From: Campylobacter concisus | GTDB lineage: Bacteria; Campylobacterota; Campylobacteria; Campylobacterales; Campylobacteraceae | Reading direction: 5' to 3' | NCBI RefSeq assembly: GCF_002092855.1 | Contig: NZ_LVLC01000012.1 | Location: 248,001-312,000, forward strand | Length of the DNA stretch: 64,000 nucleotides | Part shown: positions 9,558 through 20,477 of the stretch, in pieces | Numbering within the stretch: the stretch's first letter is position 1 | How the letters are laid out: every line of letters begins with the position of its first letter | Notes under the pieces: generated by a model | Database searches by the model: none | The model's input: the letters and a program-made list of their open reading frames with translations, nothing else | Told to the model about the DNA's origin: nothing | Made by a program: the position numbers and the translations under genes

Positions 9558-9627
9558 GCAGTAGAGAGTTTTTGATTTCGATTTTTGGTAAAAATTTACG
9601 TGATTTTATGACGCCATTTTCGCTCAT
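9544..9627 (-). CDS. leuL: Leucine leader peptide upstream of leuA (27 residues)
   Basis: The frame encodes MSENGVIKSRKFLPKIEIKN followed by SLLLLLR and a TAG stop. Five Leu codons in a row (CTA CTG CTG CTA CTT) sit next to the stop, 66 bases before the leuA start codon. The ATG has a strong site (AAGGAGAG, 3 bases before it) and overlaps the pssA stop codon as ATGA, so it can be translated by coupling. This is the classic layout of a transcription attenuation leader, as in leu operons of enteric bacteria. The reading frame is plain in the sequence; the regulatory role is an inference. Confidence 0.8.
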   Translation of the reverse strand: MSENGVIKSRKFLPKIEIKNSLLLLLR

Positions 9628-10355
9628 TCGCTCTCCTTTTTTTTGGAATTTTTACTAAACATTATAGTGGCTCTTACTATACCATAAAGCATATAGATGC
9701 TCATAACCAAAGTCGCACTTTCAAATGGATATAGATAAAGCATCGAAAACGCAACTACAAGAGCTACTAAAATTCTTATCACATGAGTTTGTTTTAAATT
9801 TATTTTTTTAAAGCTTGGATAGCGAATGTTACTAACCATTAAAGCTGCCAAAGTAGCTTCAAGTAGCATCAAGCACCACTCAAATCCTTCTAAAAAAGTA
9901 TAGTCGATATAAATACCAACCCAAAGCACGCTCACGATAGCTGCTGATGGTATAGGAAGTCCGATAAAAACATTTGGCTCATATGTACCAGTAGTGACAT
10001 TAAAACGAGCAAGCCTGATAGCTCCAAAAACCACAAACATAGCAGCTATAAGTGCTCCAAATCTGCCAAAATTTTTACCAATAGTCAAATAAAATAAAAT
10101 CGCTGGTGCTACACCAAAAGCAACAAGATCTGCAAGGCTATCAAACTCTACCCCAAATTTACTAGTTGTCTTTGTAAGTCTAGCCACACGCCCATCAAGT
10201 CCATCTAAAATAAGCGATAAGATTATATAAATAATGGCTTTAAAATAGTTACCTTGAATAGATGAAATAATGCTAATAACACCCAAAAAAGCACTAGCTG
10301 CTGTAAATAAATTTGGCAAGATATACATTAGTTGCATCTTTTGTATGTTATTCAT
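9624..10355 (-). CDS. pssA: CDP-diacylglycerol-serine O-phosphatidyltransferase
   Basis: PssA makes phosphatidylserine, the precursor of phosphatidylethanolamine, in the inner membrane. The CDP-alcohol phosphotransferase signature is complete: DGLDGRVARL followed by FGVEFDSLAD, giving the D-G-x2-A-R-x8-G-x3-D-x3-D pattern. Several hydrophobic segments fit a 6-8 helix membrane protein. The ATG at 10355 (MNNIQKM) has AGAGGG 6-7 bases before it. An upstream TTG at 10373 would add six residues but has a poorer site. The start overlaps the end of psd, whose product acts on phosphatidylserine. Confidence 0.95.
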   Translation of the reverse strand: MNNIQKMQLMYILPNLFTAASAFLGVISIISSIQGNYFKAIIYIILSLILDGLDGRVARLTKTTSKFGVEFDSLADLVAFGVAPAILFYLTIGKNFGRFGALIAAMFVVFGAIRLARFNVTTGTYEPNVFIGLPIPSAAIVSVLWVGIYIDYTFLEGFEWCLMLLEATLAALMVSNIRYPSFKKINLKQTHVIRILVALVVAFSMLYLYPFESATLVMSIYMLYGIVRATIMFSKNSKKKESE

Positions 10356-10974
10356 CTCTTTTTCCCTCTTCAAAATATCCCAAAAGTGAAGCAGCCTTTA
10401 CGCTTTCTCCGACACTTACACATATCTTAGTATCTCTTGGTAGGTATAAAATCACCTCACCACTTCCTAAAAAGCCAAATTTTCTAGATGCTTTAAGGCT
10501 AGTAACATTTGAAATTTCCAAACTTCGACTAAAAGCTCCAGCTATAATTTTCATAACAAATTTTATATTCTCTTTTTCAAAGTGAATAATCGCTCTTTCA
10601 TTTAAAAATTCTGAAATTTTCATAGCTTGACACAAAAATAAGCCATGTCTTTTGCGTATTTCAGCTACTTTTACATCACTTACAGCCCTTAATGTACCAA
10701 CATCAAAAAAAGATTTTTTTATGACGATCTTAGCTACTTCATTATTGTCAAAATTTGAAGCACTGATCTCTTTTATCTTGCCATCAATTGGCGATAGTAA
10801 AGCCAATTTATCATCAGAAAATGGCTCTCTCTCAGGGTCTCTAAAAAAATAAAGCCCCAAAAAAAGTAAAATAGCAAAAAGTAGTGGCAAGATCCCAAAC
10901 AGCAAAGATAAAACAAATAAAATTAGAAAAAATAATATAAATTTATATCCTGCTTTCGCGATATAGCCACTCAT
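10348..10974 (-). CDS. psd: Phosphatidylserine decarboxylase, short form
   Basis: This enzyme converts phosphatidylserine to phosphatidylethanolamine. It belongs to the short (about 200-residue) pyruvoyl-dependent family: two N-terminal membrane segments (about 10-45), LLSPIDGKIKEI in the middle, and the self-cleavage region FGFLGSGEVILYLPRD, in which the Gly-Ser bond is expected to be cut to form the pyruvoyl group. Its ATG is 2 bases from the ftsH stop and its end overlaps pssA, so the three are co-transcribed. Confidence 0.93.
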   Translation of the reverse strand: MSGYIAKAGYKFILFFLILFVLSLLFGILPLLFAILLFLGLYFFRDPEREPFSDDKLALLSPIDGKIKEISASNFDNNEVAKIVIKKSFFDVGTLRAVSDVKVAEIRKRHGLFLCQAMKISEFLNERAIIHFEKENIKFVMKIIAGAFSRSLEISNVTSLKASRKFGFLGSGEVILYLPRDTKICVSVGESVKAASLLGYFEEGKRDE

Positions 10975-10976
10975 TT

Positions 10977-12902
10977 TTATTCCTCTTTTTTACTCTTTTC
11001 GTCTTCTTCTATCTCTACGAGTCTGCTCTCTAGATCATTTTCGATCTCATAGTTTTTAATGATCTCTCTAACTCTTTTTCCTTCGATTGTTTCTTCTTCA
11101 TAAAGTGCTGATACCATATTTTCAATAGCGCCTTTATAAATTTCAAGAAGACCAAGCACAGCTGTATATCTTTCATGAAGAAGTGTTTTTACAAACTCAT
11201 CAACCTTTTCAGCCATCTTATCACTGTAATCTTTGATGCTTTGACCGCCATTTAAAAACGTAGCACGTTGCTTTTCAAGCACCATAAGACCAGCAACATC
11301 ACTCATACCATACATACTAACCATAGCTTTTATGATATCAGTTGCACGCTCTAGGTCGTTACTAGCTCCGGTTGAAATTTCTTTAATAAACACCTCTTCA
11401 GCAGCCCTACCAGCCAAAAGCACATCTACTTCTGCTATCAATTCATGCTTTTGCATCATAAATTTATTCTCTTCAGGCGTATTTAGAGTATAGCCAAGTG
11501 CCGCAAGACCACGTGGCACGACTGAGACTTTTGTTACCCTTTTTGCACCTTTTGTTAGTTCAGCTATCAAGGCGTGACCGCACTCATGATAAGTGACGAT
11601 TCTTTTTTCTTTTGGATTTACGCGGCGAGACTTTTTCTCAAGTCCAGCGATCGATCTCTCAACGGCCTCCACAAGATCAGCCTGCTCAACAAAGGTCTTT
11701 GACTTACGTCCTGCAAGAAGTGCAGCCTCATTTATGATATTTTCAAGATCAGCACCTGCTAAACCAGTAGTAAGCCTTGCGATATCTTCGATATTTACAT
11801 CTTTGCCGATCTTTACATCTTTCATGTGAACTTTTAAAATGTCGCAGCGTCCTTTAAAATCAGGCTTATCAACAAGCACTTGCCTGTCAAATCTACCTGG
11901 CCTCAAAAGCGCAGCATCCAAAACTTCAGGTCTGTTTGTAGCTGCTATAACGATGACTGGCGACTTATCCGCATCAAAGCCATCCATCTCAGAAAGAAGC
12001 TGATTTAGCGTCTGTTCTCTCTCGTCATTGCCGCCCATCGGACCAGAATTTCTGCTCTTACCGATCGCATCGATCTCATCTATAAAAACGATTGCCGGGG
12101 CTTCTTTTTTAGCATTCTCAAAAAGATCTCTAACTCTACTTGCACCAACGCCGACAAACATCTCAATAAAGCTTGATGCTGACATAGAGAAAAATGGCAC
12201 ACTTGCCTCGCCTGCAACTGCTCTTGCAAGAAGTGTTTTACCTGTACCTGGAGGGCCAACTAGTAAAATTCCTTTTGGAATTTTTGCCCCAAGTCTTAGG
12301 TATTTATCAGGACTTTTTAGATAATCAACTATCTCTTGAACCTCTTCTTTTGCCTCTTCGACACCTGCAACATCGTCAAATTTAACTTTTGGTTTTTCAG
12401 AATTTATAAGTTTTTTTGCACTTCCTATGCCAAGTATGCCGCCGCCAATGTTCTTTTGCATACGACTAGCAATAAACATCCAAATGGCAAAAAATATAAA
12501 TACTGGGATTATCCATGAAAATATAAGATCTCCAAACCAGTTATTTTCGCTATAAACGCTGTAAGTTATGCCATTTTGCTCAAGTATGCCAATGAGCGTT
12601 GGATCATTTATGCGCTTTGCGAGGTAGATGGTTTTGTCATTACCAACGCCTTTTATCGTGGTTTCAGATATCGCAACTTCATTTAGTTGCTTATTTTTTA
12701 ACATATCTTTAAACTCAGAATAAGCTACCATTTTACTCTGAGCATTACTATTTAGCCCAAAAGAGCCACCAAGTCCGTCTCCACTAAAGCTTCTAAAAGC
12801 TAAAACTATAACTATTGCAAAAATGGCAAAAATGAAAATAGGATTTTTATTAAAAAAACCGTTATTGTTGCCATTGTTTTGGTTATTATTTTGGTTATTC
12901 AT
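10977..12902 (-). CDS. ftsH: ATP-dependent zinc metalloprotease FtsH
   Basis: FtsH is the membrane-anchored AAA+ protease that degrades misassembled membrane proteins and regulatory targets. The N-terminus is Asn/Gln-rich, followed by a membrane helix (about 18-38), a periplasmic domain and a second helix (about 125-145). The AAA module has Walker A GPPGTGKT, Walker [11 protein letters not shown] and second region of homology [11 protein letters not shown]. The protease site is HECGH, with the third ligand Asp in [10 protein letters not shown]. The 641-residue length is typical. The start overlaps the end of prmA by 8 bases. Confidence 0.97.
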   Translation of the reverse strand: MNNQNNNQNNGNNNGFFNKNPIFIFAIFAIVIVLAFRSFSGDGLGGSFGLNSNAQSKMVAYSEFKDMLKNKQLNEVAISETTIKGVGNDKTIYLAKRINDPTLIGILEQNGITYSVYSENNWFGDLIFSWIIPVFIFFAIWMFIASRMQKNIGGGILGIGSAKKLINSEKPKVKFDDVAGVEEAKEEVQEIVDYLKSPDKYLRLGAKIPKGILLVGPPGTGKTLLARAVAGEASVPFFSMSASSFIEMFVGVGASRVRDLFENAKKEAPAIVFIDEIDAIGKSRNSGPMGGNDEREQTLNQLLSEMDGFDADKSPVIVIAATNRPEVLDAALLRPGRFDRQVLVDKPDFKGRCDILKVHMKDVKIGKDVNIEDIARLTTGLAGADLENIINEAALLAGRKSKTFVEQADLVEAVERSIAGLEKKSRRVNPKEKRIVTYHECGHALIAELTKGAKRVTKVSVVPRGLAALGYTLNTPEENKFMMQKHELIAEVDVLLAGRAAEEVFIKEISTGASNDLERATDIIKAMVSMYGMSDVAGLMVLEKQRATFLNGGQSIKDYSDKMAEKVDEFVKTLLHERYTAVLGLLEIYKGAIENMVSALYEEETIEGKRVREIIKNYEIENDLESRLVEIEEDEKSKKEE

Positions 12903-13728
12903 CTATTTCCTTATAAACAAAGCTACTCCAATCGTTACTTTGTTTTATCTCAATTAGCTCCAAATCCTTAAATGTATCTTTAATCCTATCTTCGTATTTG
13001 TTTAAAATTCCTGACAATACCAAGTAGCCGCCTTTTTTAAGTAATTTTTTTAAGTCATTTGAGAGCATAAAAATGACATCAGCGATAATATTTGCTACAA
13101 CAATGTCATATTTTTGCTCTAAATTTGCGATAGAGCCTGTCCAAATTTTATTAAATTTAACCTCATTCAATTCGGCGTTGCTAAGTGAGCTTTGCGTGGC
13201 TTGCTCGTCTGTATCACAAGCATCGACCTTGCAGCCAAGCTTTGCCAGGGCAATACTTAAAATTCCACTTCCGCAACCCACGTCTAAAGTAGTATTGCCA
13301 CTTTTTGCATATTTTTGTAAAAGTTGTAAGCAAGAATTTGTACTTTCATGGTGCCCTGAACCAAAGGCTAGAGCTGGGTCGATTATGATATTTGTTACGC
13401 CATTAAGTGGCTCTTCCCAGCTAGGTCTAACATAAATTTTATCAACCAAAATAGGCTTAACTGCCTTTTTATATTCACCTAGCCAGTCTTTATTTTCTTT
13501 TAAATTAAGAGAAATTTTTAAATCATTTGAAATTTTACGAACACTAGAGAGCCCTTTTGCATACTCTTCGATACCCCAAGCTATATCTTTTAGATCATAC
13601 TCTTCCCTGATGATGATCTCGTGATCTAGCTCTTCAACACAGGTGACCCCAAAAGAGAAAACTAGCTCTAAAATTTCATCATAAAAATTTGATGTTTTTA
13701 TGCTTAATTCGTAGAATTTATCTTTCAT
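12895..13728 (-). CDS. prmA: Ribosomal protein L11 methyltransferase
   Basis: PrmA trimethylates ribosomal protein L11 using S-adenosylmethionine. The catalytic half has the SAM motif LDVGCGSGILSIALAKLG preceded by DPALAFGSGHHESTNSCL, both typical of PrmA, and VVANIIADVI in the substrate region. The N-terminal substrate-binding domain is short, as in other epsilonproteobacteria. The ATG overlaps the cheY stop (TAATG). The 277-residue length is normal. Confidence 0.94.
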   Translation of the reverse strand: MKDKFYELSIKTSNFYDEILELVFSFGVTCVEELDHEIIIREEYDLKDIAWGIEEYAKGLSSVRKISNDLKISLNLKENKDWLGEYKKAVKPILVDKIYVRPSWEEPLNGVTNIIIDPALAFGSGHHESTNSCLQLLQKYAKSGNTTLDVGCGSGILSIALAKLGCKVDACDTDEQATQSSLSNAELNEVKFNKIWTGSIANLEQKYDIVVANIIADVIFMLSNDLKKLLKKGGYLVLSGILNKYEDRIKDTFKDLELIEIKQSNDWSSFVYKEIDE

Positions 13729-14093
13729 TAACCAAGAACGTCTTCAAGCTTCTCTTTTAAAACTTGTGGCGTAAAAGGTTTAACGATATAGTTATTAACA
13801 CCTGCTTTTAAAGCTGTTATAACTTCGGCTTTTCCGCCTTCTGTTGTTACCATTATGATAGGCATATCAACATACTTTTGCTCAGCTCTTACCTTTTTAA
13901 CAAGCTCAAGACCGTTCATCTCAGGCATGTTCCAGTCAGTAATAAGAACTTCGATACCTTCATTTTGAGTTAAGATATTCCAGGCCTCAAGACCGTGCTC
14001 AGCCTCAAGAATTTCTTGATGTCCTAACCTTTGTAAAGTATTTTTTATGATTCTTCTCATTGTTGAACTGTCATCTACAACCAAAATCTTCAC
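13728..14093 (-). CDS. cheY: Chemotaxis response regulator CheY
   Basis: CheY carries the phosphate signal from CheA to the flagellar switch. It is a stand-alone receiver of 121 residues with acidic residues D7-D8, phospho-acceptor D53 in LITDWNMPEMNG, switch Thr in MVTTEGG (83-84) and K105 in VKPFTP. The start codon is GTG at 14093, with AAAGG 7 bases before it. A nearer ATG two bases upstream is immediately followed by TGA in its own frame. It is far from cheVAW but keeps its position between prmA and the pgl genes, apart from the two his genes. Confidence 0.96.
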   Translation of the reverse strand: MKILVVDDSSTMRRIIKNTLQRLGHQEILEAEHGLEAWNILTQNEGIEVLITDWNMPEMNGLELVKKVRAEQKYVDMPIIMVTTEGGKAEVITALKAGVNNYIVKPFTPQVLKEKLEDVLG

Positions 14094-14121
14094 ATAATAT
14101 CCTTTTAGTAAAAATTGCCCT

Positions 14122-14127
14122 ATTCTA
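14122..14127 (-). promoter_or_regulatory. Possible -10 box of cheY
   Basis: TAGAAT on the minus strand, in AGCTAGAATAGG, lies 28 bases before the cheY GTG in the 63-base gap after hisA. One mismatch to TATAAT. Confidence 0.35.
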
Positions 14128-14156
14128 GCTAATTTAAATTTATAAAAGCTTTAACG

Positions 14157-14870
14157 CTATCTAAGTAGTTTAAAGGCCTCTTTTAGGTCAAGTAACCCTT
14201 CATAGTAGGCTTTTCCAACTATTACGCCACTAATCTCATTTGTGGCTTTTAGCATCAAAATATCATTTATATCACTCACGCCACCACTTGCTATTGTCTC
14301 AAGCTTGCTATTTCTAGCTATTTGCAAGCTAAACTCAACATTAACTCCGCCAAGCATTCCATCCTTGTTAATATCGGTACAAATCACAGCTTCCACGCCA
14401 ACATCTGCAAATTTTCTTGCAAGATCAATTGCTTTTATATTTGAGATCTCGCCCCAACCTTGCACGGCCACGTAGCCATCTTTTGCGTCAATGCCGACTA
14501 CAACTCTATAAATTTTAGCCATTTTTTCTGTAAATTCTGGATCATGAAGGGCAACTGAGCCAAGGATCACCCTGCTAACTCCAAGATCTAAATAGCGTTT
14601 TATTCGCTCTTCATCTCTTATGCCACCACCCACTTGGACGCTTAAATTTGTAGCCTTTGTAATCTTTTCAATTGTTTTAAAATTTATCATCTCTCCAGCA
14701 AATGCACCATCCAAATCAACCACATGAAGCCATTTTGCGCCATAATCTTCAAATTTCTTAGCAAGTTCACTTGGCTCGTTGCTATAAATTTTTGCACTTT
14801 GCATAAGACCTTTGCTAAGTCTAACTGCTTGCCCCTCTTTTAAATCAATTGCTGGAAAAATTTCCATCAT
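14157..14870 (-). CDS. hisA: ProFAR isomerase (histidine synthesis)
   Basis: HisA isomerises ProFAR to PRFAR, the fourth step of histidine synthesis, in a TIM barrel with twofold internal symmetry. The N-terminal [14 protein letters not shown] holds the first catalytic Asp, [10 protein letters not shown] and [10 protein letters not shown] are the first-half phosphate sites, and [14 protein letters not shown] with ASGGVSD are their second-half equivalents. The 237-residue length is normal. It overlaps hisH by 4 bases. The HisH-HisF pair uses its product, but hisF is not in the window. Confidence 0.96.
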   Translation of the reverse strand: MMEIFPAIDLKEGQAVRLSKGLMQSAKIYSNEPSELAKKFEDYGAKWLHVVDLDGAFAGEMINFKTIEKITKATNLSVQVGGGIRDEERIKRYLDLGVSRVILGSVALHDPEFTEKMAKIYRVVVGIDAKDGYVAVQGWGEISNIKAIDLARKFADVGVEAVICTDINKDGMLGGVNVEFSLQIARNSKLETIASGGVSDINDILMLKATNEISGVIVGKAYYEGLLDLKEAFKLLR

Positions 14871-15478
14871 AACCTCGCAAAATTCTCTAAAATTTTAAGT
14901 CCAGCTTCATGACTTTTTTCTGGATGAGGCTGAAAGCCAAAGATATTCTCATGCCAAACCGCACTTGTAAATTCATATCCATAAGTCGTCTTTGCCAGTG
15001 CAAATTTATCATCACAAACCACATGATAGCTATGTACAAAATATAAATACTCAAGCTCTTTTAGTCCTAAATTTAATGAACTATTTTGCTTAAATTCCAA
15101 AGCATTCCAGCCAATGTGAGGTATTTTTAATGGCTTATCGAAATTAGTTTCATTAAATTTTACGACCTCGCCAGCTATCAGTCCAAGCCCAGCATGTTCG
15201 CCAAATTCAAAACCTTTTTCAAATAAAAGCTGCATGCCAAGACAAATACCAATAAATGCTTTACCGCTTTTTACGGCTTCTTTTACGGCTTCATCCATAC
15301 CATTACTTTTTAGCTTTGTCATCGCCTCACCAAAAGCTCCAACGCCTGGCAAAACAATGTGCGAATACTCCTTTAAATTTTCAGGCTTACTTACTAAGGC
15401 ACATTTTTTGTCAAGAAAATCAAAAGCATTTATCACGCTTTTGATATTGCCCGCACCATAATCAATAATAGCAATCAT
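14867..15478 (-). CDS. hisH: Imidazole glycerol phosphate synthase, glutaminase subunit
   Basis: HisH releases ammonia from glutamine for HisF. The class I glutamine amidotransferase triad is present: C79 in [10 protein letters not shown], and H185 and E187 in FQPHPEKSH. The N-terminal [11 protein letters not shown] is the usual HisH start. Its ATG overlaps the end of pglG by 4 bases, so hisH-hisA appear to ride on the pgl transcript. Confidence 0.95.
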   Translation of the reverse strand: MIAIIDYGAGNIKSVINAFDFLDKKCALVSKPENLKEYSHIVLPGVGAFGEAMTKLKSNGMDEAVKEAVKSGKAFIGICLGMQLLFEKGFEFGEHAGLGLIAGEVVKFNETNFDKPLKIPHIGWNALEFKQNSSLNLGLKELEYLYFVHSYHVVCDDKFALAKTTYGYEFTSAVWHENIFGFQPHPEKSHEAGLKILENFARL

Positions 15479-16371
15479 CTGTTCTCTTGCCTTTTTACGC
15501 TAAAAAGATAAAAGCTAAGTGCCGCCATTAGCATCGCCACGCCGCCTATTAGATAGATAGCGTTTATGATATTTTCAGGTGCAGTAATAGCAAATTTAAA
15601 GACTAGCATAAGCGCTTCGATCGCAAGTGCGATGATAATTGAGCCAATAAATCTAACCATGGTTTTATAAATAACACTATTTTCATCGTGATTTTTTCCT
15701 AAAACTTCCTCTTCAAATATTGTCTTCACAAGGTCAAAAATGGCAAGAGCGAGCGTTAAGATAATAGTTGATTCAAAAATTTCTTCAACATTTATATGCT
15801 GGATACTCTTTGATATAAAGCTCTTCACACCGTGCCAAAACAAAAACGCACAGATCATAAAAAGTGAGGCACAAAATAGTGTGTAAACAGTCTTTAAAAA
15901 TCTACCAAAATGCTCCTCAACAAAGCCACCATCGACCATTTTTAGGATATTTTCTAAGCTAATGTCAATACAAGCGATAAATTTAAGCTCATTTTTTTCA
16001 TTATAGATAGGCACGCTTGCTGTGACGCATAAACCTCCATTTAGGCTTGATGGATATGGATCGCTTAAAACGCATCTTTTCTCACGCACTGCAGTGTAGT
16101 AGTAGGCTTTATTTGCGCGGTTTTCGCCTTTTGGAATTTTATACTTCTCATTTAGGCTGATAGAGTCTTCGATCTGCACGCCATTTTCATCTAAGATGTA
16201 TAGTGCGTCAAAATTTTCTATCTCGTGGCTGATCTTATCAAAGCCAGCTTTTATGTTCTCTAAACAAACTCCGGGCAGTCTATTTGGCAAATTTCTACTA
16301 AATAAATAACAAATATACGCCCTTGCCTTATATCTCGTGTCACTAAATCTCTTAATATCTTTAATAACCAA
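15475..16371 (-). CDS. pglG: Integral membrane protein PglG
   Basis: The gene sits directly after pglF, the place of pglG in C. jejuni, and has the same length (about 298 residues). The first 150 residues form a soluble, Cache/PDC-like region with a YILDENGVQIEDS stretch and VTASVPIYNEKNELKFIACIDISL, a pattern seen in sensory domains. A membrane helix follows (about 165-185), then two or three C-terminal helices (about 235-292). The role of PglG in N-glycosylation is unknown in the family, and the C. jejuni protein is reported as dispensable for glycan assembly. The name rests on synteny and length, not on a catalytic motif. Confidence 0.78.
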   Translation of the reverse strand: MVIKDIKRFSDTRYKARAYICYLFSRNLPNRLPGVCLENIKAGFDKISHEIENFDALYILDENGVQIEDSISLNEKYKIPKGENRANKAYYYTAVREKRCVLSDPYPSSLNGGLCVTASVPIYNEKNELKFIACIDISLENILKMVDGGFVEEHFGRFLKTVYTLFCASLFMICAFLFWHGVKSFISKSIQHINVEEIFESTIILTLALAIFDLVKTIFEEEVLGKNHDENSVIYKTMVRFIGSIIIALAIEALMLVFKFAITAPENIINAIYLIGGVAMLMAALSFYLFSVKRQENR

Positions 16372-16373
16372 AT

Positions 16374-18154
16374 TTAACCTTTTAAATTTAATGCGTGATT
16401 GAACTCAGGAACGATCTTTTTAAGCGCAGGTGCGATCTCATTATCCTCAAGCTGTAAAAGCTCACTTATCTGCGAGTTTAAAAGCGCTAAATCGTAAGGC
16501 TCTGAATGCGTCACAAAGATCGATTCATACTTAGTTTGAACGTCATCTTTGTTGATAAGCAGCTCTTCATAAAGCTTCTCGCCTGGTCTAAGACCTACAA
16601 ATTCTATACCCAGATGCTCTTTGTTTGAAAGCAGAAGCATCTTTTTAGCAAGATCAACGATCTTAACAGGCTCGCCCATATCAAGCACGAAAAGCTCGCC
16701 ACCTTTTGCGATAGAGGCCGCTTGAAGGACTAGCTGACAAGCTTCCGATGTAAGCATAAAATATCTTGTAATCTCTGGGTGCGTGACGCTTAGTGGCCTA
16801 TTTGCAGCGATCTGCGCTTTAAATTTAGGTATGACAGATCCGCTTGAGCCAAGGACGTTACCAAAGCGCACGCAAACTATCTCACATACACCTGCTTCGT
16901 TTGAATTTAGTGCATAAAGCTCACAAACACGCTTAGTTGTACCCATTATGTTTGTTGGACGCACAGCCTTGTCTGATGAGATCATGACAAATTTTTTAAC
17001 ACCATATTTTTTAGAAAGATCGACAGCATTTTTTGTGCCAAGGATGTTGTTTTCGACAGCCGAGCGAGGATTTAGCTCGCAAAGTGGCACATGCTTGTAG
17101 GCTGCTGCATGGATGACGATCTCAGGTTTAAAGTCAGCAAAAACTTCTTCAAAGTCCTTTAAATTTGTGATATTTACAAGCTTGCTAATAGTTCTTTTAT
17201 CTTTTGTATCTTCGCCTATTTTATAAAGGTTAAATTCGCTATGCTCGACCATTATAAGCTCACTTACACCAAATTTCAAGCACTGCTTACAAATTTCACT
17301 TCCTATACTGCCGCCAGCTCCAGTGACAAGCACTCTTTTATCTTTTAAAAAATTTGAAATAGCCTCTGGGTTTAAATCTTTTGGCTTTCTAGCTAGCAAG
17401 TCTTCGATCGAGATATCCTTGATCGGCTCATTTTCGATAAGAGAGAAGAGCTTCATATCTCTTATACCATATCCACTTAGCTCATCAACTAGAGCTTGAA
17501 GCTCATCTTGATCAAGTGCAAGCGCGATGATAGCGGTCTTTGCGTCGTAGTCTTTTATAAGGCTTGGTATATCTTTTTTATCTTGTACTAAAAATCCATC
17601 ACAATATGTGCCAACAAGGTCACTTCTGCCATCTACCACGCCAACTGCGTAGTAGTCAAGATAGCCCTGCTTTAAGCCACGCAAGACGTGAAGCGCTTTT
17701 GACGTTGCGCCTATAACGATACAAGGCTCACCTTTGTGAGGTTTGTTTGAAAAGTCAAGCACCATGCGTTTTGAAATTCTTAAAAGCCCAACAAGTAAGC
17801 ATGAAATAAGAAGATCAATGAAAATAACGCTTCTTGGATATGGATTTAAAAAATCTTGAATGATAAAAAAAATGATCGTAAATAAAACCGCTGAGCAAAC
17901 GTGAGCTAGGAAAATTTTTCTTGCTTCGTTTAATCCAAAAAACCTCCACGGTACCTTGTAAATTTTAAACATCCACATAAAAAATAGCTTAAATACGATC
18001 AAAAATCCAGCCGTTACAAAAAGCCCTTGCACGTAGATATCTGGGATGTCAGCGTTAAATCTTAAAAGATAAGCCGCATATATCGAAAAAACAAATATAA
18101 AAACATCGCCAAGAAGGAAAAATACGAGCCTTTTTAACTTTGTTGCATGAAACA

Positions 18155-18155
<1 letters not shown>
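16374..18155 (-). CDS. pglF: UDP-GlcNAc C4,6-dehydratase PglF
   Basis: PglF is the membrane-bound dehydratase that starts UDP-diNAcBac synthesis by making the 4-keto-6-deoxy sugar. Four N-terminal membrane helices (about 1-140) lead to a CoA-binding-like domain and then the SDR domain with [13 protein letters not shown]. The usual SDR Tyr is replaced by Met in the [15 protein letters not shown] region, as in this dehydratase class. I chose the ATG at 18155 (MFHATKLKR), which gives 593 residues, close to C. jejuni PglF (590). It overlaps the pglE stop as TAATG. A longer reading adds 25 residues lying inside pglE. Confidence 0.95.
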
Positions 18156-19282
<1,127 letters not shown>

Positions 19283-19294
19283 TTATTTTTAAAT

Positions 19295-19885
19295 TTATAT
19301 CTTAGCGTGCTCGCATGCTGGCACGCCGTAAGCCTTTGTGCCGTCCTTTATACCTCTAACGACCACACTTCCAGCGCCGATGATGCAGTTGCTGCCGATG
19401 CTTATACCTTGAATAATGCTTGAGCCAATTCCTACATGCGTAAATTCGCCCACGCTAACGTTTCCAGCAAGAGCTACATTTGGGCTGATGTGAGCAAATT
19501 TACCTATCACGCACTCATGCTCTATGACTGCACCAGAATTTATGATAGCACCCTCTTTTATGTGAGCTTTTGCGTTTATCACGGCATTTGGCATGACAAC
19601 TACGCCTTTTTCTATCGCAGCACTTTCGCTCACAACCGCACTTTTATGGATCAAATTTACTATCTCAAAGCCAGCAGCCTCTACCTTTTGGCTGACCTTT
19701 TGCCTAGTTTTGTTTTCGCCAATGGCTATTATGATGTCAGCTTTTTCAAGCTCTGGGCTAAATTTACGCTCGCTAGCATCATCTAAAAAAACTATCTCAT
19801 CATAGCCATTATCTCTAGCGATGTCAGCGACCACAAGACCGTGACCGCTTGCTCCGTAGATGTAAATTTTCTTAGTTTTTACCAT
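19295..19885 (-). CDS. pglD: UDP-4-amino sugar N-acetyltransferase PglD
   Basis: PglD acetylates the 4-amino sugar to finish UDP-diNAcBac. The N-terminal [17 protein letters not shown] binds the UDP-sugar; hexapeptide repeats follow (about 85-185), with the catalytic His in [21 protein letters not shown]. From the ATG at 19885 ([11 protein letters not shown]) the product has 196 residues, matching C. jejuni PglD (195). An upstream frame would add an Arg-rich stretch lying inside pglC and is rejected. It overlaps the end of pglC by 14 bases. Confidence 0.95.
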   Translation of the reverse strand: MVKTKKIYIYGASGHGLVVADIARDNGYDEIVFLDDASERKFSPELEKADIIIAIGENKTRQKVSQKVEAAGFEIVNLIHKSAVVSESAAIEKGVVVMPNAVINAKAHIKEGAIINSGAVIEHECVIGKFAHISPNVALAGNVSVGEFTHVGIGSSIIQGISIGSNCIIGAGSVVVRGIKDGTKAYGVPACEHAKI

Positions 19886-20477
19886 TAAATTTCTCCGTCG
19901 TCGCCTGCCCCTCTTTGCTGACGCCACTTCGTTTTAGTACCTTTTCGATGGTCATTAAAGCGATCTTTACATCAAGCATAAAGCTTAAATTTTTAGCGTA
20001 ATAGACGTCGTACTCAAATTTTTTCTCCCAGCTTATGGCGTTTCTGCCATTTACCTGCGCTAGCCCTGTGATACCTGGACGTACGTCATGGCGGTGCTTT
20101 TGTGTTTCGTTATAGATGGGCAGATACTCAACTAAAAGCGGCCTTGGTCCGATGAAGCTCATATCGCCTTTTAGCACATTAAAGAGCTGTGGCAACTCAT
20201 CAAGGCTAAGCGAGCGGATAAGTTTGCCAAATCTACCAAGACGCTGCTCATCTGGCAAGAGCTCGCCATTTGCGTCACGCTCATCGCTCATCGTCTTAAA
20301 TTTATAAATTTTAAAAATTTTCTCATTAAGACCTGGTCTTGCCTGCGTAAAAATGACATCACGACTTACCTTAAAATAGATAAAAATCGCCGTTGCTATA
20401 ATGATAGGCGACGTTAAAATGAGTAAAAACAAAGCCCCCAAAATATCAATCACCCTCTTTAAAAAATTTCTATACAT
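19872..20477 (-). CDS. pglC: Undecaprenyl phosphate N,N'-diacetylbacillosamine 1-phosphate transferase PglC
   Basis: PglC transfers phospho-diNAcBac to undecaprenyl phosphate, the membrane commitment step of the glycan. It is a monotopic phosphoglycosyl transferase: one re-entrant hydrophobic helix (about 8-30) with the Ser-Pro break (LTSPIIIA), [17 protein letters not shown], and the catalytic Asp-Glu pair in [26 protein letters not shown]. The tail [22 protein letters not shown] is almost that of C. jejuni PglC. Ends overlap both neighbours. Confidence 0.96.
   Translation of the reverse strand: MYRNFLKRVIDILGALFLLILTSPIIIATAIFIYFKVSRDVIFTQARPGLNEKIFKIYKFKTMSDERDANGELLPDEQRLGRFGKLIRSLSLDELPQLFNVLKGDMSFIGPRPLLVEYLPIYNETQKHRHDVRPGITGLAQVNGRNAISWEKKFEYDVYYAKNLSFMLDVKIALMTIEKVLKRSGVSKEGQATTEKFNGKN

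Noticed and set aside
12028-12518. Several plus-strand frames of 60-98 codons opposite ftsH
   Set aside because: They lie wholly inside conserved ftsH, overlap one another and have no independent support.
19885-19927. Arg-rich N-terminal extension of PglD
   Set aside because: It lies inside pglC, would be encoded in the wrong frame there, and is absent from the C. jejuni protein. The ATG at 19885 fits better.
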